In this document: positions 38,001 through 50,000 of the stretch, in pieces
Position numbering within the stretch: the first letter of the stretch is position 1
Layout: every line of letters begins with the position of its first letter
Assembly: GCF_032854445.1 (NCBI RefSeq)
Contig: NC_088295.1
Location: 9,599,385-9,663,384, forward strand
Direction: 5' to 3'
DNA: 64,000 bases
DNA from: Liolophura sinensis
Lineage: Eukaryota > Mollusca > Polyplacophora > Chitonida > Chitonidae
Notes under the pieces: model-generated
What the model saw: only the letters and a program-made list of their open reading frames with translations
What the model was told of the DNA's origin: nothing
Databases searched by the model: none
Program-made: the position numbers and the translations under genes

Positions 38001-41000
38001 AAGGATACTAAACAGTTCAAGGATTCTAAAGATGTCAAGGACATTTGGTTTAAGGACGTTAAAGATTTTAAAGATGAGAAGGACTTTGTCTCCAAAGAGT
38101 CCAAAGAAGAATCTTCAGAAGAGGAAAAGGGGAAAAAAGAAAAGTTTGAAGAAAAGGAGGAAAAAGCATTTGATGAAGCGGACAGAAAGTTTCAGAAGGG
38201 GGATAAGGAAGCTGAAAGTACTGAAGATAAGCAAGTGTTTGATAAGGCTATTGAGTTTGATGACAGTAAAGAGTACTACGATGATTACGAAGATTCAGAA
38301 TATCGCAATGTGAAGACCATTGGCGATGTCAAAGATAAGCTGGAGAAGGATGATAAAGCTCAACCACCTACCATCTGCTCGGATGATGAATACAAGAAAT
38401 TCAAAGAGGAACTCCTTAAATATCACTGTGCAAAGTTTGAAGAGCCAGACTGTGAGTCAGAGGTCCTAGAAAGTAAGTCCTGTACAGCTGTATCGACTTG
38501 ACACCATTGTTCAAAAATGCGTTCGTTGGGCTTGATCTGTCTCATCAGAAAAAATTGGGTAGAAGTCAGTATGGCACTTTTAAGAATTCTGAGTGATAAA
38601 AAAAAGGGATCTTTAAGAAATTAACGCTGAGAGAAAAAATTTACTCTGCCTCGGAAAAAAAAAATGAAGTCCGAAAAAGTTTTTGACTTCGGCCTTTTTT
38701 TTACTCCCAGCGAACATATTTTTAATGATGGCCTTACCCAACTTATGATAAGGATAACAGTGAATGAAACCCTTCATGTTGGCATCCATAATAATCCGTT
38801 ACCAATGGAACTGTGAGTTTACAGTCTTCATCTTACAGATTACAGGAGTTTCCTCCTCCTGTTTTACCCAGATCATTGTCAGTTAAGGGCACAGTGGTCA
38901 TCAGTTTCTTTGTAATAAACGTCATGGGCGAGTAAAGTATTTTGCCAGACGCCATCCAAAATGTAGTATGCATTGCCCTGGGCATTAAGGCTGAGGGTCA
39001 GTGTTGATGACAGAGCTGTGGCATGGAGACCAACAGCAACACTGTTAATATCCAAACTGTGGGTGAATGGAGTCAGCTGTAGTAAAGGTGGCTGTCAGGG
39101 GCCAGACAGTGGACTGAATCAAAATCCGCAGACAGCACCAATAAGCTTAAGGAAGGTTCAATTACCTGTCATTCTCAAGTCAATAATGAGCGGTCACTAG
39201 TGGCAGCGGCTAGGGATATATGTAGGCAGTTTGATAAAGTCCCCTTCTGAGCCTTTCATCATGCTTTGTCCAAGTTAGTTATACCCTGCTTTATATGCTA
39301 TTACCATGGTAACATACATGTAGCTTTTACCTTATTTCAGAGATTGAACAGGAAGGTGCTTGAAAGAACTGTAGTTTATCTTCCAAAGAATCTTGAACCT
39401 TCAAACAAAAAACTTGATCCTTGTAATAAACTGTATAATTAGTCTGTCTCCGGACAGTAGATTGTGATGTATTCACGATTTTATTTTACAGAGAGGAAGT
39501 TCCTAGCCTCGCTCATGTTCAGTTATTACGACCGGGATTTTGATGATTACCTGCAGAAGGAAGACCTTGAGCAGATCGAAATGAATGAACATTATGAAAA
39601 ATTGTCAGCTTCCTGTATCCTTATGGATATCATGAGATTTGAGGATGCCGCTAAAGACGGGAAGCTGTCCATCGATGAATTCTTTGAGGCATTCAGTAAG
39701 TTCTTTGTGTCTTGCTGTTTTAATTAAGCTCAGTGGTTAAATTCCGACAGTAAGCAATTATTTCTACTCCATGATGATTTGGAATGAACAATTTTGAGGT
39801 GATAAGTAACCAGGAAATAAACGTCAGAACAGTAGGAATTGATGTTAGAGATGTTTGTGTAGTCTGCACTGGGAGGAAAGGTCATCATTGTAGAAATCTC
39901 ATTTACCTGCATTGCCCATCTTCCCCCAAGGCTAATGATGTCTGAGTCACATGACCTTCTAGCCTCAGTATTGAATAGTTAAGTCAGCACATTACGTTAT
40001 AAATTCTTATAAACAAAATTCAGGGAAGTCGTGATAGGTTGGTCATAAATACAAGTTTCTCGTATTGATAGAAATATCCATAAAGCAGCCTGAAAACTGC
40101 AATTGGCACTTATTATGAAAATGAGTGATAAATATGAGTTGATGTTAACAACAGCTGAGTTTGTTCCAGGTCTTGACAAGAGTGTACTGGATGAGCGGGT
40201 GAAAACGCTAACTATTCTGGCCACAGTGGGCCACGGGCTAGAACTGACCTGTGGTATTATAGGGGTTAAGGATGTCATCTGGAAGAGACATGGTGTGGAT
40301 GTCAATGCCCTTCATATGGACGATATCAGTGTAAGTTAATTCTACAGTTACATTAACACATGTACATATGGGCTAGGTAGCTTTCTAGATGAACTTAGGA
40401 TGAGTGTAAAATGCTAAATGACCTAAAAATTATCCCAAGTTGCACATTTTGCTTGATTGTTAGGGTTGTATTAATCTTATCAAAGTGTTTGGAGGTTTGT
40501 TCAGAAGGTAAGATGATATCCTACTGGAAATTAGTATACTTACAGGTATTTGAAGTACATGTACCAGCATACTTACAAGAATTTGTACGTACATGTACCA
40601 GTATACTTACAGGTATTTTTAAGTACATGTACCAGTATACTTACAGGTATTTTCAAGTACATGTACCAGTATACTTACAGGTATTTGTAAGTACATGTAC
40701 CTGTATTCTTAAAGGTATTTGTAAGTACATAGCACCAGTTGATCTTTAGCAAGCAAGTACATGTGATTTCCAAGATCAAAAAGCCAATCATACGGGTCGA
40801 TTAATCAATCTGTCACTCAGAATATTTTGAATTAATAAAGCTATTGTTCAGTGAAGTAGAACTTATTTGGACATATGTAAATATTTTGTTGAAGCAGTAG
40901 TTAATAAATTATTTTAGCTGGAGCTATGTTTCATCTTTCCTTTGTATGTACAAAGGACAAGAGCAGGGCTGTTTGGTTGACACATGCTAAAAGGCATGAA

Positions 41001-44000
41001 TAGTCCAGGAAAAGAGTTGCTCATGCAGTGCACATGTATTCTGACCAAGAATTGAAACCATGAGATCAGTTAAAACAATTCAGATTACAAGTTTTGTTTC
41101 ATTTCAAAGCTCAAACAGTTTCACGTACTCTTAAAAATTGCATTGGTTACACCAGTGAGCAACCATACACTTTGCTGATCAATTCCATTTCAGATCTGTG
41201 ATAAAGAACTGAATTGATATGATGACGGATCCTGTGGGATTACCCTGTACACATAGTGAACTGAACCAATAGTTCTGCAGTCACTTGCCACATTAATGTG
41301 TGCAGGAAATAAATGGATTTTTCTGATCAGTTTTCCTATTATTTTAGCTGGAGCTATGTTTCTGCCTTTGAGCCAAGACTGCGAAGTGTCCATTTCTTTA
41401 ATGTTTTTTCTTTTTTTTAACTCTTAAAATGAAATGTCGCAGACACACTGGAAGCTCATGCTTCATACATGGAAAGTATTAATGGAAATTTTTTTCCTGA
41501 AAAAACATAATTGATGCACATGTGAAGACCGGGAAATCATTCTGACATAATCAATACGCCAGGTTCAGTATAGAAGAGCAACTGATTTTGATATCGTAAT
41601 GGTAGAGACAAGCATGTGAATCCTTGAATGTCCATGTTATTGACATGAGAGCTCATGGAGCACTACAGACCCACCCTGAGTGGTCTATCTTGGGCTGTCA
41701 GCCTCACCAGTATCTCCCTTAGGGAAAACGAACTGACCTAAAGTGATTATTGATTGAGGACCAGCACCGTGAGCCCTACTAGAGGCCAGCTGTAATGGTC
41801 ACATTGAAGACCTTCACGCCTACAACACGCTCCCACTTCAGGACATATATCACTTTCCTTTCTGTAGCAATGACAAGAGTTGTTTACACAAAGCTCGTAG
41901 TCATTAAGAACTTCCCGTCCAGAGTCTGCGAGGATTTGAAGGACTAACAATTAATTACACCATTTTATTACAACATAATAGAGCATTTAACTTATTCTTT
42001 GTAGAACACCTTTTGTAAGTTTATACTTCGTTAGCATGGATCAATTGATGGAAGTGCTTATCTTTGCTACTCCGCATGTGTGTTAAGATTTAGGTAGGTT
42101 TGGTAAAGGGATACGAAATGAACATGGTTTAGCTGAATGGACAGAGCTACAGTATATGACAACTCCATACTTATTTTTGTAATAGGAAAGATTGTGGATG
42201 CTAAAAGATTTAAATTTTTGTCCATGATTAGGTTTGGCGTTTTGCCTAACTTTGGGAAAATTGTGAAATCCTGTGTTGGTAGTTATGGAAACTATGAAAC
42301 AACAAATAGGCCTGCCTTGTTTGTATCAGCGTATGATTCCCACAGGGATTCCACCTGTGTATAGTTCATGTGACAGTTCAGCACGTGACTGGCTATTGTT
42401 CGTGCTGTAGGAACCCTCTCAATCTCTTAGAAGTGTTTGATTCTGGATTAGCATCAACACTTACATTCCATGTACATGGGGAATTTTGACACGCTTTTAT
42501 TTATTTCTATGATTCTACCCTGTTGCGTAATATGATCTAAGCACGACCAGTTTACATTATCCGTTCTTTCATGAAATGAAATAAGGCTTGCACACTTGTG
42601 AATTCATGTGGATGTGGATTAGATTTAAATCTATGTTGAATTTCTTTTTCACATTGTCTTTCGCATTCTTTGATGATAAACTAGTGAAGGAAGGTTGCGA
42701 GTTAGGCGAGAGTGATCAGTGTACATTTCACTTTTGTGGCTAACGTTGCATTCACATTTAGTTATAGAGACATCAGGATTTTTAACCGTGGTCAGGAGAT
42801 ACCTTAACAAGTCTAAATGTTTGTTTGTCGCCTCACACTTCAGCTGTACTTTTCGACATTTGTATTATTGTTATCACTATTGACCATACCTTTATTCGTA
42901 CAAATAATATGTTGAATAATAAATCATTCCTTAATGAGTGGCACAACCTCATAGAAAGTAGAACATGTGTCCAGTGATATTTACATTAAATTACCCTCTT
43001 TAAATAAAGGTTTCATTCATTTATTCAATAATGATATAGTCTCTCTTGGTTGTATTACAGTATATTTTTCCCTCCCCTCTCTCTGACCCTCGCACATTTT
43101 TCTCTCTTTTCAGGCGTTTGAAGACGGCACCCTATATATCTCTCATGTGGCTGTACATCACATGGGCAATTTCTCCTGTCATGACCGCAATAACCCGGAT
43201 GTGGTGCAGTCCCATATGATCAAAGTTCAGAGTGAGTTCACCAATCAGGACCCTCATGAGAAACAACTAATCTTTATTTTTACCTAAAGCACACAGGATC
43301 AAGGAAGATTTTCCTTCACTCCATTTTGTAACCAGTGCTTTATTTCAGGGTTCGTTCATGTTTACTGCCTTTAGTCGTAAAAAAGCTAGATGTATGCGTG
43401 CTGCGAACACAAAAAGCTCTAGATAGCTTGGCCTAATGCAGATTTATGCCTTAGTTTTTCCACAGTTTGCTTTATCTTCCATTTTTATGAAGCTCTGCAT
43501 TGCAAATAGAGGTGTAAAAGAAGTGAATCAGTTCATTCATTTCCAGTAATGAAATTAAGTAAATCTGCAGAGTAAGTTTATTCTGAGATACAGTGTAATT
43601 CTTGTACAGTTACTGGTCAGAGATGATGCGAAAACTAAGTCCCTAACTTGGATTGACTTGTGTACATTTCGCCTGTCGACCTCTCATGAATCTGGCTGCT
43701 TATAAAGATGCTTTAAACTCCAAAATACTAATACCATGGAATTGAGAACTTTCTAAAATATGCTCCAATTATTTATCAGTATTGAATTTGCTTGTGATTT
43801 GCATAGGTGGGATATTTTGTAGAATTGTGTATACTCAGCATGGGCTTAATTTCTAACCTATCTCATTTTGAATGCATCTTTGTACGCCAGAAAGAACAAG
43901 AAGCGGTGGTTAAAATTAAAATTCATTGAAATTGGAGCCAGTACTCTGAGTTTGTAGCAGCATTTCGTGTAAATTACAGTTTACTGATGTAAATCTTGGT

Positions 44001-47000
44001 TAACACTGCATTGAACTACAGTGGTAATATGTCCATTTTTCGACATGCTTCTTTTAGTGATTTTTTTTTTGTCATTAAGCAAATGGCAGTTGTGTCCCCC
44101 ACAATGTCTTATTTTAAGCTTTGAAAGGCGAAGACCAGCTCTATTTATTTGTTCCAATCTTTAAATGTTAAGACATATATTGAGTGAAACAAATGTATAA
44201 ATAAAAAAAAATTTGATGAAATTAGGACATCTAGAAAGATAAGTGTTAACATAGAGGTGTCAATTATGTGTGTAAAAAAGAAAAAGTAGAGGTGTTGTTG
44301 ATTCTCCAGCTCTCCTATGTCCATACGAAGTGATATGCAAATTTCCTGTTGACCAGTCTTCATTCAAAGTATATATAGTAATTGAAGTAAATGTATAAAT
44401 AAAACACAATTTCAGTCAAGAACGTGAGATGTTTTGTCAAAAATTTGATAAATCTTGGCATCTGGAAAATGAAGAGGAATGGTTAGCATAAAAAATATCC
44501 ATTACATGTGTAAAAGAAGAAAAAAGACCAGTCTTGAAATTCCACAGCACACCCCCCATCCCCTAGTGCCTCCCCGTTTAACATCTCTGTCATCTCTCTC
44601 TGTTTACAGTGTCCCCACAGGTGAAGGTCATGCCCGGAAGCCAGCTCCACCGCTCTCACACAGATGTGACCCTTAAGTGTCATGCAGAAGGTGTGCCCAC
44701 TCCAGAAGTCACATGGGAAATCAACGAAGTTCAGATTCCAAAAGATCACAAACACTTTGAAAGACTAAGTAAGACATTCATTGTTCATATAGTCTTAGAT
44801 TCACCAAATCTAAGCTAAACTAGCATCTAAACTAGCCAGAAGTAAAATTGAATGACAGATTCAATAAAGGTGCTATAGCATCTCGTCCATCAGATCCTTA
44901 GTTCAAGCCTGACCATGCAAGGTTTTAGTTTTCTTAGTTAGTTCACGACAAATTTGCTCCATATATTCTGTAATGTTAACAATACATTACCAGATCAAAG
45001 CAATATGTTCATTTTATTAATTCAAGTCCTGGTATTTTTATGCTGTCCATGGATCCATAATAAAGAATATAGATTGATTTCTTGCTGACTTCATTAGTTA
45101 CCACCAGCCATGCTTTTTTCCCTATAGCATTGTTAGATCAATATGTTGTATGTTCTGCTGTAGCCCCGTACAGTCAGCAGTCCTTATCATATTTCTCAAA
45201 CCCCGGCCTGCAACTCCCAAGAGGATTACAAGCTGTTTGACCCAAAACAAATTCAGATTGGCTGTGTGGTTTGCTAGCAGTGTACATTGAACGTGAAAAA
45301 ATTACAGTTTGCCTACGCAGTGGATACTGTTATGTATGAAATAATAGTGCTGGCTAATAATCAATAGCATTCTACTTCAAATGTGTGATGTCAAGTGAGG
45401 TAGTCTACGTCCTGTGTGCTTAGCAATGATAAATGATCCTTCTCTTCAGCTACATGTTGTGTGAGCGCGACCATTTTGTGTGATATCACGGCATCTGTCA
45501 ACATAACATGAAGATTTGTGTATATAATAATGTTGCCCTTGGGCTAAAACCTTTCCCTTGAACTTTGCATCTGGATACAGATATCTACTATCAGCCTGTA
45601 TTAAGAAGACATTTGTCATTCCATGAATGACTTGTAGGGTAGTTGATGACTTTCAGAAAAATAAAGTTTATTTTTTTATCTCATTGGTCATTCATATTAC
45701 AAGATGTAATCTTGCTTTTCAGTGATTGATAAAGGGACCTAGCTGAGTGTTAAAGTGCTTCCAGCTTAAATATGGAGGTTGCATGAGACAGGGTTCAACC
45801 TTAGACAGGGCATTTTAGGGATTTCCCCACTCTCAATCCTCTTGGGGCCAACAGTACTCTTTTGTGTGGTATTACATGAAGTTTGCAGATCAATTGCCTT
45901 CCACCAAAATAATATATCAGACTCGGGTATCCTCCCCCCTTAAACTTTTCAACCATAATGGCGTGATGATTTGTTCAATATGACACCCAGCAACAATAGT
46001 TATTTATTTAATTGATCAGTGTTTTACGGCATACTGAAGAATATTTCATTTATACGACAGCAGCCAACATTATAGTGGGAGGAAACCGACTGTCCACAGG
46101 TTGCTGTCCTTCCCACATATGAGCAAAGAGAAGGTCAGCTTGAGCTGGCTCAGCAACAATACAACAAATATATAAATATGTTTGTGGGACTGATTGTATT
46201 GTGGAATTCCATGGTTGGCCACAATTGTGTGTAGAATTATACTCCATTGCATAGAGGGGTGCTTGGAATATTTATCCCATTCACACCAAGACATGAAATT
46301 TTAGAGCAGTGCTTGCATGCTATCAGATGAACTCATGTCCTGGTGTCTGATCTACAATCTCAGATTACTTCTCATCCATTGTTACAGATAACAATCGCAC
46401 CCTTGTCATCCACAACACAGACTACCAGACGGATACAGGGGCGTACAAGTGCCGTGCATCCAACATGGCTGGTGTGGCGCAGGACATTGCCACCGTGTTC
46501 ATACAGAACTACAACAGCACGCATCTCAGTAAGCACCTGGATGGTTGTACTAAAATCCTGATTATGAGTCAGCTTAAATACAGGAGTTGTGTCCTTTTAT
46601 TTGGCATTATAACAACAGGAAATGTTTTTATCTTTGACTTTGTGAACCAGTCTGTGCTCCCTGTGCAGTGGGGCAAGACACAGCATAGACAGCCTGTCAG
46701 TCTTACAACTTCAGTCAGAGTTAGGAACCTTTGGATGATGATGTTAACAGATGGAGTAATGTGTACAAAATACTGAAGTGTCCTGATGTGCACCTAAGGT
46801 GTGGCAGTTTGTGTCTTCCTAATCTCAAATTTCACAGGATACCGACAATGTGAATGTGTGGGCAACCTGATCCTTTTAAGTTTTTGCTACAGGAATGAAA
46901 CTATGAGTTTGAGTTTTGAAAGATTCAAATTTAACATTTGTCTTACAGATCCAGAAACAAAGAGCGCTGACAACATGTTTATCGTGTTCCACAACAAAGG

Positions 47001-50000
47001 ATATGATATTTACGAACCGCAGCATTGCCTTGTCCGTCATGAAGTCAGCGGAGACTTTACCCATATGCAGTACTTCCCCGAGATGATGGATGGTGTCCAG
47101 TCCCTATGTGGTGACAGGGACTGTGACTGGGGTACTGCCATTAATGTAGCCAATAAGTTTGTGTACGCCAGTCAGCCTGCTATGAACAGGGTTGTCATCA
47201 TTGATGTTACAAAGCAGTGGAATCCAGTACAGGTAATGGTCTCAGGGGAGATAACTCACAGCTACTTAAACAGAATATACTGGAACTAGATAAGTACTCA
47301 GTTATTGTATGGAGTACAAATTAACACTGAACCAGTGACCTAGGAATAAACAGCAGATAAATGCCTAGAATTCTAATATTTTTGGGAACTTTGCTTTGGT
47401 CTGGATACTGCAAAGGCAACCCTGTCCACACAAAATACTATAGCTTTGTCTCCCAAGTGGATTTGAAGGCTGTTACTGTTAAAAGCACACTGGTTGTCTA
47501 ATGCAGTTTTGGCCCTGTGGTAATGCTTGAGGACCCCCATGACACCTTTTTACTTCATGTTCTCAGACTTTTAGGAGAAGTAGCTAGTGTAAAATTACTT
47601 TGCCTTGGCACCAAAAAGGGCAAGTGATAGTTTGACATTGTGATTAAAATAAGTGGCTTTTGCCAATAATGTGGAGGATTTCCTTTACTCACCAGTTTTT
47701 CTGTACAAACAAGCTAAAATGTGTCCAAAAATGACAGTTGCATATATGCATTTATATTGAAGTGAACCCAGAAGTTGAAAGTCCTTAATAAAGAGGTAAT
47801 AAAGTCCTTCAAAGTTCTTAATGCCAAATAAATAAGCCACCAATATAGTATCCGTTAATTTCCACATGAAGGTTTGTACTGTATGCACTGTACGGTCTTT
47901 GAAAGTACAGGCTGGATTGTATAGGATGCTTGGCCCAAAATAAAAGTACATTGAAAAACATTTTCATTCAAGAGTAGGAACGATGATAACAGATCAGATG
48001 CAACATGGACAAAATCCTGTGAAGGCACAGCCCTTTGTACAAACTGAATGTCATTGTGAATGTTACAGCTGGTGGACACAGATAAGGAGCCTGTGCGTCT
48101 GCACTATGTGCCCCATCTGGACCAGGTGTGGGTACTCTGCTGGAATGGGGGACGGGACAGTGGCTCTAAAACCATGGTGGTCATCCGGGATGCCAGCAAG
48201 CCCCAGAGACATCAGATTGTACACACACAGCCTGTGGGCAACAGGTTTGATCTGGTATGTTTACACTCTCCACATAACCTGTCTTAACACTGTAATAATA
48301 TTGCATAATTAATACTAGTCAGTACATGTTAGTATCTCACATTCTCTTCCTGCCTGTTCACAACCTTTCTGCCTATTTACAACCATTCTGTCTGTTCACA
48401 ACCTTTCAGCCTGTGCACATCTTTGTCTGTTCACAATCTTTCTGTCTGTTCACAATCTTTCTGTCTGTTCACAACATTTCGGTCTGTTCACAATCTTTCT
48501 GTCTGTTCACAACATTTCGGTCTGTTCACAACCTTTCTGCCTTTTCACAACTTTTCTGTCTGTTCACAACCTTTCTGTCTGTTCACAACCTTTCTTCCTG
48601 TTCACAACTTTGTTTCTGTTCACAACCTTTCTTCCTGTTCAGAGGTTTTTTTCCTGTTAACAACCTTTCAGTCTGTTCACAAACTTTCTGCCTGTTCATA
48701 ACTTTGCTTCTGCCTGTTCACAACCTTTCTTTTGTCTGTTCACAACCTTTCTGCCTATTTCGCCTTTCTGCAGCTGATTAGTCATTGAACCCATCAGTGT
48801 ACCCCTTAATCCTCTTGTTTGCTTGTTAAATCAGCAAGACCTCACTGGTTTACTACTTGACCTAGGTGTTTTAGACTGGGTTTGAATATATGTATTTACC
48901 TCTTCATTTAGGCATTTGACACCCCAAGACTACCACACCTATGTACACCCTGCCTTTACATTCATGTGTTTACCTCTTCTTTTAGGCATTTTGCACCCTA
49001 AAGTTACCACACCCTATGTACATCTTGTCCTTTCATGCATGTGTTTTATTTAGGCATTTTACGCATCACGGGGAGTACATGTACTTTAAATCTTCGAACT
49101 CCTTTTATGCATGTGTTTACATGTACCTGGTGAGTTAGGCATTTTACATCCCAAGGGTACCACACGTATGAACACCTCAAGACATCACCTATTAATTATT
49201 TCTGTTTCCAGGTCCAGGACATGTTCCTACCACCAGCTAATGACTTACAGCATCATTTTGAATTTGGCTATGTGGTCCACACTGGACAGAGAGGCCTGTA
49301 CAAACTAGAGCTGGAAGAGATGAAATATATCAAAGCCATTGACTTCAACAAACACAACTGTCACCCCAAAGCTGTTGTCTTCGTACCATTAGGTAAGCCA
49401 CGGTTTATGCCTTGTTCAATTTTGCGAAGTAGGTTCTTCATCAGGAAATAAACAAAACACAAGTAAGTATAGTTATTAAAGTATCATTAGATATTGTTCT
49501 TGGACTACTATGAAAATGGCCACTGTCATTTAAATTCGCATCTTTAAATCCATGTTTATGTATGTATTGTTTTGCATAACACATTGAATTAGTATCAAAT
49601 ATGACAGAAAAAGATTATCATTATTAGGGCCAGAATATGTATTTGTGGAATTGCTTGAATGTGTGAGATCTGTGCTACCTTCTCACATGTTACACAGGTG
49701 TGTTTCATCATTAAACACTTCAGTTCTTCCCTTCCAGGTGGTATGATCGTAATCCAGTGCCAGGCGGAGACCATTGATTCCACCCATCACTTCCAGGTGG
49801 TTGTTGATTACCTGTCTGATATAGTGCTACACAATTCCAGCCTGAGAGGGGTGCCCCACGTCTCACCAGATTCCCGACACCTGGTCACCGTGGACAGTAT
49901 AACAGGGGAGGTAGATGTGCAGTCCGTCACTGATGAGGGTAAAGTGTAACCATGTTTACTATGTTGTTCTAAGTGTGTGTAATACAAGTGACGAAGTAAC

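Noticed and set aside
37654-38313. 219-codon ORF overlapping FSTL5-like exon 4
   Set aside because: It is the shifted frame of the K/D-rich exon (Lys/Arg/Ile-rich shadow); the exon frame joins both neighbours correctly, this one does not.
40411-40749. ORF of 112 codons
   Set aside because: More than half of it is the ACATGTAC tandem repeat within intron 6.
46050-46294. Minus-strand ORFs near 46.1 kb
   Set aside because: Partly SINE-derived, within intron 8, no domain.
48326-48781. ORF of 151 codons rich in Phe, Cys, Leu and Ser
   Set aside because: It covers the 19-bp pyrimidine-rich array within an intron of the FSTL5-like gene and is open in two frames.
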